Positions 32,856 to 45,693 of a DNA stretch of 64,000 bases are shown here, in pieces; within the stretch, counting starts at the first letter, position 1, and every line of letters starts with the position of its first letter. The position numbers were made by a program, and so were the translations under genes. The DNA comes from Zea mays. Taxonomy: Eukaryota; Streptophyta; Magnoliopsida; Poales; Poaceae. Location: positions 270,590,622 to 270,654,621 of the forward strand of contig NC_050096.1 in the NCBI RefSeq assembly GCF_902167145.1, read 5' to 3'. Below the pieces are notes generated by a model, which was not told the origin of the DNA, did not search any database, and saw only the letters and a list, made by a program, of their open reading frames with translations.

Positions 32856-34105
32856 TGAAAGGGAAATGTGCCCTTGGGCCATTTCTAGTATATTTTGGTG
32901 ATTAAGTGCTCAACACATATTGAGTGAGTAATTATGTGCCAAATGATGAATGAAGTGCAAATCAACAAGAAGGTATGATTCTAGACTCAGTACATTGGTT
33001 TTGTGTACTAATATATTTGTCTAAGTGCTAGAATCAGAGAAAAGAGAAAAAGGAAAAGACTTGGCTGGAGCAGCCAAGACTCAGCGCAGTCTGGCACACC
33101 GGACTGTCCGGTGGTGCACTGGACAGTGTCCGGTGCGCAAGGCTGGTTTCTGGCGAACTGGCCACTCTCGGGAATTCGTCGGCGGCATACGGTTATAATT
33201 CACTGGACTGTCCGGTGAGCCAACGGTCGCCAGCGCAACGGTCGGCCGCCAAATCCGCGGGCGACGCATGGCTCGCTCCAACGGTCGGCAGGAGGCACCG
33301 GACTGTCCGTGTGCACCGGACAGTGTCCGGTGCGCCAACGGCTACAATTCTGCAACGGTCGGTTATGCCATTTTAGGAAGGCGATCTGCACCGGACCATG
33401 AACAGTGCTTGTCCGGTGGTGCACCGGACTGTCCGGTGCGCCACCCGACAGAAGGCAATAATTGCCTTCCCACATTGCCTCCAACGGCTCCTAGCTGCCT
33501 TGGGGCTATAAAAGAGGCCCCTAGGCGCATGGAGGAGTTAACCAAGCATTCTTTGATCATTCCTAAGCACCAAGACTCCATTCTTGCGCATTCAATTCTT
33601 TGTGATAGTGACTTGAGCTCCATTTGAGTAGAGAACTCCTCGAGTTGTGTTGTGAGCTCAAGTTGTGGCTTGTGTGCGTGATTGTGCTCATGCTTTGAGT
33701 CTTGTGTGTGTTGCTCTTCCCACCCTTACTTCTGTGCATCTTTGTGATCATCAATTGTAAGGGCGAGAGGCTCCAAGTTGTGGAGATTCCTCGCAAACGG
33801 GAGAGAGTATAAGAAAGAAAAACATCGTGGTATTCAAGTCGATCATTGGATCACTTGAGAGGGGTTGAGTGCAACCCTCGTCCATTGGGACGCCACAACG
33901 TGGAGTAGGAAAGTGTTATACTTGGCCGAACCACGGGATAAATCACTGTGTCTCTTGTGCTTGTTTTCTTTGTGACCATTGTGTTTCACAAGAGCTCTGT
34001 CTTTAGCCACTTGATTCCATTGTGCTAACACTTAACCAAGTTTTGTGGCTACAAGTTTTAGATTTTTACAGGATCACCTATTCACCCCCCCTCTAGGTGC
34101 TCTCA
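32856..34105 (+). repeat. 5' LTR of copia I
   Basis: 1,250 bases, tgaaagggaaatgtgccc to ctctaggtgctctca. A TATA, ggctataaaagagg, lies near 33503-33516. CACCGGACNGTCCGGTG-type palindromes occur at about 33095-33440. Same family as LTR D, in opposite orientation. Confidence 0.85.
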
Positions 34106-34107
34106 AT

Positions 34108-34120
34108 TGGTATCGGAGCC
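34108..34120 (+). promoter_or_regulatory. Primer binding site of copia I
   Basis: tggtatcggagcc, two bases after the LTR end. It resembles the complement of the initiator methionine tRNA 3' end (TGGTATCAGAGC) usual for plant copia elements. Confidence 0.75.
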
Positions 34121-35767
34121 GTTCTCTTCACATAAGGGACTAATCGCCCGAAGAGATGGATCCTAAGGGAAAGGGGATGGTGGTCAACGACAAGACAAAG
34201 GAGTCCATCGTCAACGAGCCAAGAGATGATAAGCCATCAGACTCTGGCTCGAGTCATAAGAAAAGAGACGGGAAGAAGAAGAGGCGCATCAAGAGGATAG
34301 TCTACTACGACAGCGACGAGTCTTCTTCACCAAGAGACGATGACGACGAGAAAAGGAAATCGGTTAATTCTAATTATTCGTTTGATTATTCTCGTATTCC
34401 TTTTAATTCCAATGCTCATTTACTTTCAATTCCACTTGGGAAACCTCCGCACTTTGATGGAGAAGACTACTCATTTTGGAGTCACAAAATGCGTAGTCTC
34501 CTATTTTCTCTCCATCCAAGTATTTGGGAGATTATTGAAAATGGAATGCAATTTGATAGTACTGACAACTCCGTTTTCATTAATGAGCAAATCCATAAAA
34601 ATGCACAAGCTACCACTGTTTTGCTAGCATCATTGTGCAGGGACGAGTACAATAAGGTGAGCGGCTTGGACAACGCCAAGCAAATCTGGGACACGCTCAA
34701 GATCTCTCATGAGGGGAACGATACCACCATGATCACCAAGATGGAGTTGGTGGAAGGCGAGCTAGGAAGGTTCGCCATGATCAGGGGAGAGGAGCCAACA
34801 CAAACGTACAACAGGCTCAAGACCCTGGTCAACAAGATCAGGAGCTATGGAAGCACGAGATGGACGGACCACGACATCGTCCGACTTATGCTCAGTGTGA
34901 CACCCCAGTGTCACCTAGGGTTTCTCTTAAAAAGCCAAACCAAGAACCATCATATTATGTGAACCAAAGTAAGCATGAGCATCAAAACAATTTAAGTGAG
35001 AAAGAATTCACCAAGTATATACTTAAAGTGTCATGATCAAAACAATTGAGTCCTTGAAAAGATAAGAATGTGCAACCCTAATTAAGAATTCTAAGTGAAC
35101 CCCATGAACAAAATTCAAGGAAATATAAAAAAGAGAATGAAAAGTTTAAAATTTTAAGTTGAGCCAATTATATAAGTTAAAGTATATTTACTAAGTAACA
35201 AGAAAGATTAAGAAGGCTTAGCCAAAATAACTCAATTAAATCCCCAAAACAGCCCTTGATCAATGAACCCTTAGGGAAATTCAGATTTCTGAATTTCTGA
35301 ATTTCAGACCTCTTCTCAAAGATCATCTATGTTCTCTGCTTTTCCAAACTCAAAGCCAGAAGATCCAAATATCAAAGTCGTGCCAAATTACCTTGAACAC
35401 ATTCTGGGAAAATTTGAACTCAAACCAAATCCATTTGACACGGTTTTGGCGCAGCTCAACCTCGGGACCAGGCATTCTGACACTGGCACCTTGGTGACGC
35501 TACAACTCCCTGTCCCTAGCCTAAAACCGCACGTCGTCCATACACAAAAGACAAAGCTTGGTCTGGTGAACAAATCCCTTGCAGTGATCTTGCCCAAATT
35601 CGCGAAGATTTGCTCCCAATCGGCGCTTGAACAGGGGCAGAGGCAACGGGAACACGTGTTCGACCGCGGCTGACACCCCTGGTTCACGCCCGTTCGCGCA
35701 CCGCGCCTTCCCAGTGCACGCCCGCGCGCACTCGCCGGTCCACGACCGCTCGTGCACCGCGCCGTGC

Positions 35768-35775
35768 CTATAAAG
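35768..35775 (+). promoter_or_regulatory. TATA box in 5' LTR of chromovirus J
   Basis: ctataaag in a GC-rich context, about 870 bases into the LTR. The copy in the 3' LTR is at 46566-46573. Confidence 0.6.
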
Positions 35776-37940
35776 CCTCCCCAGGCGCGCCCCACTTCGC
35801 CCCGCACTCACCCTCACCGGCCAGCCACCGTTCCTTAGCTCCGGCGAGCGTATTTCCGCCCGCCATTGCCGCCAGAGCTACGGCCGCCGTGGCCAGCCCA
35901 CTCCAGCCGCCCTCCAGCCCAACCTGTGCTTCGGCTAGCTCCGCCAGTAGCCCGTGAAGCTCGCCAAGCCCTCGGACCCGACCGGACTTCACCGGAGGCC
36001 CGAGATCAACCTCACCGGACTTCGGTCTTCCGCCGCCGCGTGTGGACCGAGCTATCCAGTGAGTCTCCGCCCAATTCCTTTCGCTCATGTCTTCTCTGGC
36101 ATCCCGTGGATCTCTCTAACCCATTTGATTGAACTATCTCGCCGTGACCAGGCCGGTCTCCTCGCCGCCGACGAGCATCCCCGCCTGCGCGCGTGGACCG
36201 ACCGACTCCGGCCATCTCCGTCGATGTTCCGCACACCGTTGTGATCCCCGCGACCTCCCCTTCACCCTCGACCACTTCACCGGAACAGTCTCGCCGCCGG
36301 TAAGCCCCTCCGCCCTTTTCTTCGCCGCGGCTACTGTTGAGGTAGAAGAAGGACCTCGGGTTAGGTTCTGTAGAACCCGAGGGGTTTTCTGTAATGTCAG
36401 CGACTCATGTGAATAGTAACCTAAGGACTGATTCGCGAGGAAAACTTAGAAAAACCGCCAGGGACCCCAGTGCAAAGTGGTTTTTCCCTTTTATCAATTC
36501 TGTTATTCTTTTAAATAACTAAAGAACTTAGAAAATTCATAACTTGATGAAATCTTAATGAAAAGCTATCAAACCAATTTTGCTAGCTCTGGAATATTAT
36601 GATCTATCATTTAAAATTATTGAACCATATGCTTTCTGTTCTAAATTTTAGAGCTTAAAATTAAAAACAGAAACCCCCTGAACCTTGTTTAATTAAGGAA
36701 AATTAGTTTTTCTTCTGTACTGAGCTTAAGAAAATTTGTAGATGCTTATACCCTAATTAGACATTGTTTAAAAATAGTAGAACCCCCAGCATTAGAGATT
36801 ATGATGTAGTTATTCATTTAAAGCCATTTTGTCCACAACTTAGAGAAAATCAGAAAAGCATTAGAAAATGTTGAACAATGATTAGTAATATTTTTTCCTA
36901 GTTTACTTATGCAACCAAGAACCTAGGAAAAATGCAGAGACCATTAATTAGGACCAGTTTCTAATTAAGATGCTTTAATCAGCCTTATGTAGACTGAAAA
37001 TCAATTATTAAAATTGCAAAACCATAACCAAAGTGGTTAACAAAAATCCAGTGAACTTATAACCACCAGAGCCCCACTACAAAAATACAGAGCACCCCAG
37101 CCTAACTTTTTAAGTAAGGAAAATAAATACAAAGTGGTAATAAGGCATTTTCCCAATAAATCATAAACAACCTCAAATAATGAGATATTGGGCAACCAAA
37201 AATTAGCTAAGTCCATGATGAGATAAACCACCAGAGAAAAATACAAACCCATGAAAAGGAAGCAAACTCATACCAATTGCTAGTGATTTAAGAGGAAGGC
37301 CACTTAATTCAAATAATGCATACCACCACTTCCCTTAAGCAAAAAGAACCCAAACTTCAGAATGATTGCTCTTGCACAAAATACTAGCTAAGAAAAATAA
37401 GAACTCTGTTGTTTGATGTTTTTCAAACATAGTGGTAGTAGAAAGCACCCCTTTGGCTAGAAACCTTAAGAAAACCATAGGAAAAGAATTAAAAGGTATT
37501 AATGACTAGAAATTTGTATCAAGTCATGTTATGACACCTAAAAGCCAGCAAAAATAAGTTTTAAAGAATTACCCACTGTTAAATAATAGTTGTAGTTCAA
37601 AGTACCCCTTCTGCCTTAAGATTTGGTAATTTTGTCCAGAGAAAACCATTCACTTTCTGAACCCCAAATTTTGAGACAGAGAATCATACACCAATAACAA
37701 GCTACTGTAATTTTTGCAGAATTTTTGGAATTCTATAAAAGCAACTTGTAGTTCAAACCTACTCCAAAACATTAAAAAGGAATAAAAGAAAAGAAAAGGA
37801 GGAATAAACCTCATCCCATTAAACTAACCCAATTTACCAAGTATACAACTAAAAGGTTTTACATAAGTAAGGTTAACTTGCTTAAATTCTAAAGACCCTA
37901 CATTTTTAAAAGTTGTAAATTCTAAAGCACATATTGTATC

Positions 37941-39186
37941 ATGCATATATCTTACGCATTGCATTCATTAGATTGTAATCTTGCCGACGGAGAGTACGTG
38001 CTCATCCCCGAGCAAGGACCTGTCCAAGAGGAGGACCAGGAGCAGGCTTCAGAGGCTGCTATTGAGGATCTCCCCGCAGCCCCAGCAATTGAAGGCAAGC
38101 CCCGGTTTTATGCATAACCATGTTAATATATGCTACTTTACTACACTTAATGCTTGTAGGACTGTAATGTGCACTTAAGTGTAGGAGTTGCTTGAAACCT
38201 CTAGTTGCATGAACTTAGGACTCCTTTTTGAGATGAATACTAGTATGCTAGGTCGAGTAGCTGCTTGCTAATCAGGATCTCGGTAGAAGTCGAGTGATTT
38301 TTCTAGCACTCGCGCGAGGTCAGGAATTGATTGTATTCATCTTGATAATGGGATATATGTTGGTCTATGGACTTGGATCCAGGGAGGATGCCTTGTCCAT
38401 GAGACGGGAAAAATGAATTAAGGATTAATGTGTGGATACCTGAGTCAAGCTTTTGAACGTACTAAGCACATGCCGGGAAAAATGGTAACCGGTAAACCTA
38501 GTACCTGAGTGAAGCCAGGCGCGGACTTTATCCCTCATGCGACCTGAGACAGGGTCTCCCATGCTAGCTATGGTGGGTACAAGTGCGGTCACTGCACGGC
38601 GGCAGCCGGGGTCAGTGGAGCATTGTATGCCAAGGCGGTGAGGCCTGGACGCGAACGGGGAATCGATGGGGACGGTTGTCATGTGTGGGGTCGGAGTACC
38701 CTGACATGCCGTGTGTTTAGGTTTACCTTGCAAGGTTAAAACTCGATTCGAATCGTCTGCTTCTCGCAGCTAATGAGACTGCTTGATTCCTTGTACTGCA
38801 TCGAGTAAGAAGTGAAATGTGGATTACATGAGATAACTTGTTGATTGAACTAATTGCTTGTTACCATGTATGCTTAGAAGGAGCAAATCTAGTTAAGTTA
38901 ATGATGGTAGAATTTGAAAAGCTAAAAGTTGATTTTAGAAACAGCTAGTGCTTTTGGCAAACCAAACCCCTCAGCCAAACAGCTGCATAGTCTAGAGGTA
39001 GAGGAGTAGACTCCTCACACCGGTTAAGTCTAGCTGAGTATTAGTATACTCAGTCTTGCTTGTGGCACCATTTTTGCAGGTACCATGCAGGATGTAGTTG
39101 ATGGTGTGACTTGGCCTACCACCCTGCCACCGGGTTGGACGGTCGAGTGGGATGTTGCTCCGGCAGGAGAGGAGCATGAGGAGTAG
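37941..39186 (+). CDS. Small LTR-internal ORF of J, possibly spliced (5' LTR copy)
   Basis: ATG 37941 (MHISYALHSL) opens a frame rich in Glu/Gln/Pro (GEYVLIPEQGPVQEED) that stops at 38115-38117 if unspliced. After 38094 the sequence aag|gcaagc fits a GC-type donor. tttttgcag ending at 39079 fits an acceptor. Joining them keeps frame and adds TMQDVVDGVTWPTTLPPGW and an acidic end with stop TAG 39184-39186, about 88 residues in all. The same arrangement is in the 3' LTR (ATG 48739). I recognise no family. It could be a leader peptide, a captured fragment or chance. No start-codon context or transcript supports it here. Confidence 0.3.
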
Positions 39187-39500
39187 TGGGCTAGGCCTTG
39201 CCCATTTCCTCATTACCGACGACATCGATTATCCGCTGCACTTTAATTTGTGAACTTTATTTGCTACTCCAAAAACTCCGATTTATGTAATAACTCCGTA
39301 CTTAATTTGAGGTTTCCTGTTTTATTGTATTTCTTCTGTGACTCACCTTCGCGTGAGATTGTGGAATTTGATCCTGGTTAAGTGGCTCTATCATACTAGA
39401 TCTGAGGGACTGACGGGTTATTCCGATTTAAGTGTGTTACGGCCCCTGAGGCGTGACTTAGGCACTTAAGCTGGAATAATTCGGGTGGTTCTGCCACAGC

Positions 39501-39512
39501 TGGTATCGGAGC
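39501..39512 (+). promoter_or_regulatory. Primer binding site of chromovirus J
   Basis: tggtatcggagc, two bases after the 5' LTR end. It resembles the complement of the initiator methionine tRNA 3' end, as usual in chromoviruses of plants. Confidence 0.75.
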
Positions 39513-39873
39513 AAATTCCACCACAGAGAAGGACAATAAACCATGAATACCGATTTTCAAAATCTAAAACTTGCCTAGAAACTACTACGGATCGTCAGGA
39601 CTAGACCGCTAGACCTAGGACGAAAGGCCTTAGGCATAGAGGGAGAAATAGGTGGCTAATTAATTAGGCCCTGTGGGCCAATGCTTATATTTTAGGATGC
39701 CCTAAAAAGGCACCCTATTTCCCTTTTGAGAGGCAACGTTTCTTTCCGCATGCATGCATTATAAAACACAAAGAGGAATTAAAATTTGAGCTAACTCCTT
39801 TTCTTTAAAATCATCCGGGCTCTCTTTTTCTTTTTCCTTCCACCATAATCTTTATCTTGATTCCCTTCCGCAG

Positions 39874-40749
39874 ATGAATTCACCTACCCCCGCCAGTGGA
39901 GGAGACTCTCGTTTCAGTTCTGACTTCCTTTCTCGCGATGGCTTTCCTTCCATCTTGTGGGAAGTGCTTAACTCTGCCGGTTACCCTACGCCCCCTTTGT
40001 ACACAGTGCAGTTGTATGAGGAGCATCGGGTACCTCGTTGTCGGGTCTGGCTAACTTTGGAGGCTCATCCCCTTCAGCCGGGTTGGCGTTCTCTTGACTC
40101 TGAGACGATTGGACTCAGGACGGACGACACCGTTGAGGCAGCAGCCATGAAGACTCTGACGACTTTCTGTGGCTACCATCCCCTGGAGATGGTGATGCAC
40201 CCCTTGGGACTCTTCCCTGCTGAAAAGAAGGATGATCCCATGTGGTGTAACCGCGTGAGCCATGTGAAGGATGTGTGGGCAATGTATCCTGACTTGGTTG
40301 GGAGGGTCACTGTTCAGTGCATGAGTGCGCTGTACCGCCTTCAGGCCCTTCAGAGCGATGCTATGACACTTCTTGCTAACACCGCTCAGGCTGCCAAGCT
40401 CACCCTCGACAGTCGGGAAGATTTTGTGGTCGACCTATCCACAGAGTTGGTGGAGAAGGATCTGCAGGTGGAAAGGCTGAGCCAGCGTATTACCACCCTG
40501 GAGCAGCAAGTGGAGATCCGAGATAACACTATTGATGTCTTGGAGAACCAGCTCCACGACGTGCAGAGGGAACTCGAGGAAGCCAATGACCACTTAGACA
40601 TGCACCACCTGGAGATGGAGGCCAATGAAGCAGGAAGCGAGGGAGAAGAGGCTCCCGAGGAGCTAGGACCAGCCCCTGGTGCCAATGGGACTACCTCCGC
40701 GATGCCTCCTTCACCCGTATCCAGTGTCGCTTCCACCGCTCAGGGTTAA
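39874..40749 (+). CDS. Extra ORF upstream of gag in chromovirus J (orf0-like), coiled coil
   Basis: 291 residues from ATG 39874, unbroken, between primer site and gag and on the same strand. The N-terminal half has RDGFPSILWEVLNSAGYPTP, LYEEHRVPRC and FCGYHPLEMVMHPLG. The middle and end (about residues 170-250) form a strong heptad-like region (LVEKDLQVERLSQRITTLEQ) and an acidic, Pro/Ala-rich tail. Extra upstream ORFs ('orf0') are reported for rice RIRE3/RIRE8-type relatives. The function is unknown. Intact reading in a young element argues that it matters for the element. It could be translated first from the genomic RNA, with gag-pol reached by another route. Confidence 0.75.
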   Translation: MNSPTPASGGDSRFSSDFLSRDGFPSILWEVLNSAGYPTPPLYTVQLYEEHRVPRCRVWLTLEAHPLQPGWRSLDSETIGLRTDDTVEAAAMKTLTTFCGYHPLEMVMHPLGLFPAEKKDDPMWCNRVSHVKDVWAMYPDLVGRVTVQCMSALYRLQALQSDAMTLLANTAQAAKLTLDSREDFVVDLSTELVEKDLQVERLSQRITTLEQQVEIRDNTIDVLENQLHDVQRELEEANDHLDMHHLEMEANEAGSEGEEAPEELGPAPGANGTTSAMPPSPVSSVASTAQG

Positions 40750-41009
40750 GCAGTCGCGTTGACATTTCTTTAGGCGGATAGAAACCTATGCGAGCTTAGT
40801 AGTATCACCTTTTGGACTAGGCTTATGGGTACTTTCCCCTGATTGATGTAACCCTGTAAACTTTTGATATCTGTGGGATCCTTGTCACCATGTTATCTTC
40901 ATTTTCGAACCTAATATTATGATTATGGCCTTTTCCTTCCATATGAGATGATATCTTGTCGTTCGGAAATATGAGTCGGGATAACATTGGCGACAATCTC
41001 TGTTTTCAG

Positions 41010-44000
41010 ATGGCAGCGAGGCAGCGTCGCGGGCAGAATGAGCAAGCTCCCCCGCCACCTCCTCCAGCTCCCACAGTGCAGGAGCTGATGGCCCAGCAGA
41101 ATGAGATTCTGCGACAGCTCTTGCAGCGCCAGCCCCACCAACAGCATCATGGTGGAGGCCAGCATCAGCGACCTCCGGCTATGGCAACATACCAGGAGTT
41201 TCTGAGCACGCAGCCGCCCTTGTTCACCAAGGCAGAGGATCCGTTGGACGCCGACGTGTGGCTTCGCGTCGTCGAGTCCAAGTTTCCCCTCCTCACAGGA
41301 GACTGCCCTGATGAGGCCAAGGCTCGCTTCGCCGCACAGCAGCTTCGCGGCCTAGCTCGGACTTGGTGGGACCACTTCCGTGCTATGCTCCCCGCTGATC
41401 ATGAAGTATCTTGGGAGGAATTCAAGACCGCCTTCAGAGGACACCACATTCCAGCTGGCATTCTTGATCGGAAGTTGAATGAATTCCTGGCCCTCAATCA
41501 AGGAACCCGCACGGTACTACAGTATGCGCAAGCCTTCAACGACTTATGCCAGTATGCAGGGTATCATGCTGATTCTGATGAAAAGAAGAGGGATCGCTTC
41601 CGCAGGGGTCTCAATACCAAGCTGCGAGAACGACTCAACACTGTCCGGGCCAATAGCTTCAATGAGTTGGTCAACATGGCCATCTCTCAGGAGGATTGCA
41701 TTGTTGCTCACCGGGCAGAGAAGAAGAGGAAGGCACCAATGGCATCACCATCCGCTCAGGCTCAGAGGTTCCGGATTGTTTCTCACAATCAGAGCAGGGG
41801 TTTTCAGCAGCAGGCAGGCAGATGGGTGATCAGGCCACCTCAGCAGCAGCAGCAGCCGGCACCCAACCGCTATCCAGCTCCCGCCCCAAGGAACAATCAG
41901 CCTCCGCAGCAGCAGCAGTTCCGCCAGGGCAATGGGAACAAGTGTTTCACTTGTGGCAATGTGGGCCACTATGCCAAGAATTGTCCCAGGAACCAGCAGA
42001 GGCAGACGCCAGCACCAAATCAAGACAAGGGAAGAAAGCAGAAGGTGCAAGTCAGGCAAGGGAAGCTCAACTTCACTGCTCTAGAGGAAGTGCCAGAAGG
42101 AGCTCCTATCATGACCGGTACCTTTTCAGTTTATAATCAACCTGCTTTAATTCTGTTTGATTCTGGTGCATCTCATAGTTTCATTAGCCAAAAGTTCAGT
42201 GCTAATTGCAAACTGCCATTCTCTCACTCAAAAGGGTCATTCATGATAGTCACACCTGGGGGTAAAATTGCAACTAATCAATTAAACCAAAGTGTGCCTA
42301 TTCAACTGGGAAGCCACATTGTCAAAACCACTCTTCTTGTATTGGGATTGGAAAATGTGGACATTATTCTAGGAGCAAATTGGATGACCTTGCACCAAGT
42401 TGTGCTTGATGTAGCCAGTCGTACCGTGGAAGTTAATTCTCCTTTCTGCGGGAATTTCACTTTGATTCTGCCTAGTCAAGGTTCTTCTCAGTCATGTGCT
42501 TTCTCTATGACGGAGTTACCCCTGAAGAAGATCCCAGTGGTCTGCGAGTATGCAGATGTCTTTCCTGATGAATTGCCAGGAATGCCACCGGACCGGGATA
42601 TTGAATTCGCCATCGAGTTGCAACCGGGAACGGCCCCAATTTCTAAGAGGCCCTACCGAATGCCACCCGCTGAGTTGGCAGAGTTGAAGAAGCAATTGCA
42701 AGAGTTGCTGGATAAGGGATTTATTCGCCCAAGCACTTCGCCTTGGGGATGTCCAGCGCTATTTGTGAAGAAGAAGGATGAAAGCTTGAGGCTGTGTATA
42801 GATTACCGCCCTCTTAATGCGGTAACTATCAAGAACAAGTATCCTTTGCCTCGTATTGACGTCCTCTTTGACCAGTTGGTCGGGGCCAAGGTGTTTTCCA
42901 AGATAGACCTTCGCTCTGGCTACCATCAGATCAAAATACGAGCAAGTGATATTCCGAAGACGGCATTCTCAACCAGATATGGGCTGTATGAATTTTTGGT
43001 GATGTCATTCGGGCTGACAAATGCACCAGCATACTTCATGTATCTGATGAATTCTGTTTTCATGCCGGAATTGGACAAGTTCGTGGTGGTTTTCATCGAT
43101 GATATTCTGGTGTACTCGAAGAACGAAGAAGAACATGCCGGGCATTTGCATGTAGTGCTTCAACGTCTGCGAGAGCACCACCTTTATGCCAAGCTATCCA
43201 AGTGTGATTTTTGGCTAAAGGAAATCAAATTCTTGGGTCACACTATCTCTCAGGATGGAATAGCTGTTGATCCTGATAAAGTGCAAGAGGTGATGAACTG
43301 GAGGCCACCAACGACTGTTCGCCAGATTCGGAGTTTTCTGGGATTGGCCGGTTATTACCGAAGATTTATTCCGGACTTCTCTCGGATTGCGAAGCCTATT
43401 ACTGAGTTGCTGAAGAAAGAAGTCAAGTTTGTGTGGAGTCAGAAGTGCGAAGATGCCTTCCATGCATTGAGGCAGCATCTGACCACCGCACCAGTTTTGG
43501 CGCAACCCGACAGCAGCAAGCCTTGTGATGTGTATTGCGATGCCTCTGGCACCGGGCTAGGTTGTGTCTTGATGCAAGACAACCGAGTCATTGCTTATGC
43601 CTCAAGAGCACTCAGGCCTCATGAGCAAAATTATCCCACTCATGACCTTGAGTTAGCAGCAGTGGTTCATGCATTGAAGATGTGGAGGCACTATCTAATG
43701 GGAACCCACTGCAACATCTTCACTGATCATAAGAGCCTTAAGTACATTTTTACTCAGGCTGATCTCAACATGAGGCAGAGAAGATGGCTAGAGCTGATCA
43801 AGGATTATGACCTGGAGGTACATTATCACCCAGGGAAAGCTAATGTGGTAGCTGATGCCTTGAGTCGGAAGTTGCAATGCAACTGTATTCTGATGGATTC
43901 TCGTGTTAACACCTTGTGTGATGAGTTGAGCAAGATGCAAATTGAAGTGATTCCTTCTGGTTCTTTGTCTCACATTTCTGTTGAGCCAGCTTTGCAAGAC

Positions 44001-45440
44001 CAGATCATCATGGCCCAGCTCAGTGACAAGGGAGTGCAGATTATCAAGAAGAATCTCCATCAGAAGGTTGAGAAGTATAATTGTTTCCGCCAGGATGAGA
44101 AAGGTGTGTTATGGTTCAAAAGCAGATTGGTAATTCCTAAGGACCGGGATCTCAAGAAGAAAATTTTGGATGAGGCTCATCTCTCCAAATTCTCTATGCA
44201 TCCGGGAAGCACCAAGATGTACCATGATCTGAAGCTTCTGTACTGGTGGACCAGAATGAAGAGGGAGATAGCCCAGTATGTATCAGAGTGTGACACCTGT
44301 CAGAGGGTTAAGGCAAGCCACTTGAAGTCCGCTGGAACTTTGCGACCACTGTCCGTTCCTTCGTGGAAGTGGGACGATATCAGCATGGATTTCATTGTGG
44401 GTCTGCCCAATACCTCTCGTCATCATGATTCAATTTGGGTTATTGTGGACCGATTGACGAAAGTGGCACATTTTCTTCCTGTGCACACCACTGATAAGGC
44501 TCGGAAGTATGCAGAATTGTATATCGACCGGATCGTGTGTTTGCATGGATTACCTCGGACCATTGTTTCTGACCGAGGAGCCCAATTTGTTGCCAGATTT
44601 TGGGAACAATTGCAAGAGTCTTTGGGAACCAAGCTAATCAGGAGTTCAGCTTACCACCCACAGACTGATGGTCAGACGGAAAGGGTAAACCAGATTCTGG
44701 AGGATATGCTGAGAGCTTGTGCGATCGATTGTGGCAAGAACTGGGATAAGCACCTCTCCTTGGCAGAGTTTGCTTATAACAATAGTTATCAGTCCAGCCT
44801 AAAGATGGCACCTTTTGAAGCTCTCTATGGAAGAAGGTGCAGGACACCACTCAATTGGTCTCAGCCTGGTGAAAGAGAAGTTTTTGGACCTGACTTGGTG
44901 ACTGAAGCCGAAAGGAAGGTCAAGCTAATCAGGAAGAATCTAGAAGCTGCTCAGGCCAAGCAGAAGAGCTATCATGACAGAAGAAGGAAACCTCTCCAGT
45001 TCGAGGTGGGAAGTTTTGTATACCTCAAGGTATCACCCACCAAGGGAGTGCAGAGGTTTGGAATCAAAGGCAAGCTAGCCCCTCGTTACATTGGACCTTA
45101 TGAGATCATTGAAGCATGTGGACCCGTGGCATACAAGCTGAAGTTACCTTCAAGGATGTCTGCCATTCACAGCGTATTCCATGTATCTCAGCTAAAGAAG
45201 TGTGTTCGATTGCCGACTGAGATTCTAGCAGAGCCAGAATTGGAGATAGAGCCAGATCTCTCGTACCAAGAGTACCCCTCCAAGATTCTGGATTGCAAGG
45301 AAAGATCAACTCGGGCTAAATCGATCAAGATGTTCAAGGTCCAGTGGAGTAATCACTCAGAGGAGGAAGCTACTTGGGAAACCGAGGAATTCTTAAGATC
45401 CAACTTCCCCGATTGCCTACCTAAGGAAGCTGGTATGTAA
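41010..45440 (+). CDS. gag-pol polyprotein of chromovirus J with chromodomain
   Basis: The open frame begins at 40956, but ATG 41010 ([12 protein letters not shown]) fits gag better. About 1,476 residues without a break. In order: gag capsid region; zinc knuckle [14 protein letters not shown] near 312; retropepsin LFDSGASHS near 382; reverse transcriptase with FIDDILVYS near 694; RNase H ([11 protein letters not shown] near 845); integrase zinc region (near 1063-1095) and core ([22 protein letters not shown], near 1123-1225); and a C-terminal chromodomain-like segment ([16 protein letters not shown], near 1445). The chromodomain steers chromovirus insertion toward particular chromatin. All expected catalytic residues are visible, so it may be functional. 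The neighbouring 5' ORF is intact too. Confidence 0.95.
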   Translation: MAARQRRGQNEQAPPPPPPAPTVQELMAQQNEILRQLLQRQPHQQHHGGGQHQRPPAMATYQEFLSTQPPLFTKAEDPLDADVWLRVVESKFPLLTGDCPDEAKARFAAQQLRGLARTWWDHFRAMLPADHEVSWEEFKTAFRGHHIPAGILDRKLNEFLALNQGTRTVLQYAQAFNDLCQYAGYHADSDEKKRDRFRRGLNTKLRERLNTVRANSFNELVNMAISQEDCIVAHRAEKKRKAPMASPSAQAQRFRIVSHNQSRGFQQQAGRWVIRPPQQQQQPAPNRYPAPAPRNNQPPQQQQFRQGNGNKCFTCGNVGHYAKNCPRNQQRQTPAPNQDKGRKQKVQVRQGKLNFTALEEVPEGAPIMTGTFSVYNQPALILFDSGASHSFISQKFSANCKLPFSHSKGSFMIVTPGGKIATNQLNQSVPIQLGSHIVKTTLLVLGLENVDIILGANWMTLHQVVLDVASRTVEVNSPFCGNFTLILPSQGSSQSCAFSMTELPLKKIPVVCEYADVFPDELPGMPPDRDIEFAIELQPGTAPISKRPYRMPPAELAELKKQLQELLDKGFIRPSTSPWGCPALFVKKKDESLRLCIDYRPLNAVTIKNKYPLPRIDVLFDQLVGAKVFSKIDLRSGYHQIKIRASDIPKTAFSTRYGLYEFLVMSFGLTNAPAYFMYLMNSVFMPELDKFVVVFIDDILVYSKNEEEHAGHLHVVLQRLREHHLYAKLSKCDFWLKEIKFLGHTISQDGIAVDPDKVQEVMNWRPPTTVRQIRSFLGLAGYYRRFIPDFSRIAKPITELLKKEVKFVWSQKCEDAFHALRQHLTTAPVLAQPDSSKPCDVYCDASGTGLGCVLMQDNRVIAYASRALRPHEQNYPTHDLELAAVVHALKMWRHYLMGTHCNIFTDHKSLKYIFTQADLNMRQRRWLELIKDYDLEVHYHPGKANVVADALSRKLQCNCILMDSRVNTLCDELSKMQIEVIPSGSLSHISVEPALQDQIIMAQLSDKGVQIIKKNLHQKVEKYNCFRQDEKGVLWFKSRLVIPKDRDLKKKILDEAHLSKFSMHPGSTKMYHDLKLLYWWTRMKREIAQYVSECDTCQRVKASHLKSAGTLRPLSVPSWKWDDISMDFIVGLPNTSRHHDSIWVIVDRLTKVAHFLPVHTTDKARKYAELYIDRIVCLHGLPRTIVSDRGAQFVARFWEQLQESLGTKLIRSSAYHPQTDGQTERVNQILEDMLRACAIDCGKNWDKHLSLAEFAYNNSYQSSLKMAPFEALYGRRCRTPLNWSQPGEREVFGPDLVTEAERKVKLIRKNLEAAQAKQKSYHDRRRKPLQFEVGSFVYLKVSPTKGVQRFGIKGKLAPRYIGPYEIIEACGPVAYKLKLPSRMSAIHSVFHVSQLKKCVRLPTEILAEPELEIEPDLSYQEYPSKILDCKERSTRAKSIKMFKVQWSNHSEEEATWETEEFLRSNFPDCLPKEAGM

Positions 45441-45679
45441 TCACCCCCAACCCCTCCTCCTGCCTTTCGAATCTAATTTCCAAAAATATGATCTTAATTC
45501 AGAATGAAGTAACTAAGAGATAAAACTTAAAAAGGACTTCCTTCTGAAGTTGCAAAGAGAATGACATTCGAAGAGCAGTTTTGCCCTAATAATAACAATC
45601 ATCACCCTTTTTCCTATCAGTCTCACCCTTCGCTTCACCCCGGGAGGACTCTGGCCTGAATCTCGGGACGAGATTCCTT

Positions 45680-45692
45680 TAAGGGGGGAAGG
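45680..45692 (+). promoter_or_regulatory. Polypurine tract of chromovirus J
   Basis: aaggggggaagg immediately before the 3' LTR (45694). It primes plus-strand DNA synthesis in LTR elements. Confidence 0.75.
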
Positions 45693-45693
45693 C

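Larger units (their letters stand above)
34896..39498 (+). repeat. 5' LTR of chromovirus J
   Basis: 4,603 bases. The U3-like part has a GC-rich segment with TATA ctataaag at 35768-35775. The long AT-rich remainder is mostly non-coding but holds a small conserved open segment (37941-38117 and 39080-39186, listed separately). A candidate splice donor, ccgccggtaagccc, lies near 36298. Confidence 0.93.

Noticed and set aside
35329..35673. 115-residue open frame in the 5' LTR of J, repeated at 46127-46471
   Set aside because: It lies upstream of the TATA box, resembles no family I know, and overlaps equally long frames on the other strand. Identity in both LTRs follows from their recent copying.
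35768..36416. Other overlapping frames in the GC-rich part of the J LTR
   Set aside because: They occur in up to four frames together, which fits composition rather than coding.
39874..40749. Captured host gene in J
   Set aside because: No intron or clear host family seen; the position matches the known orf0 of related chromoviruses, so an element-encoded ORF is more likely.
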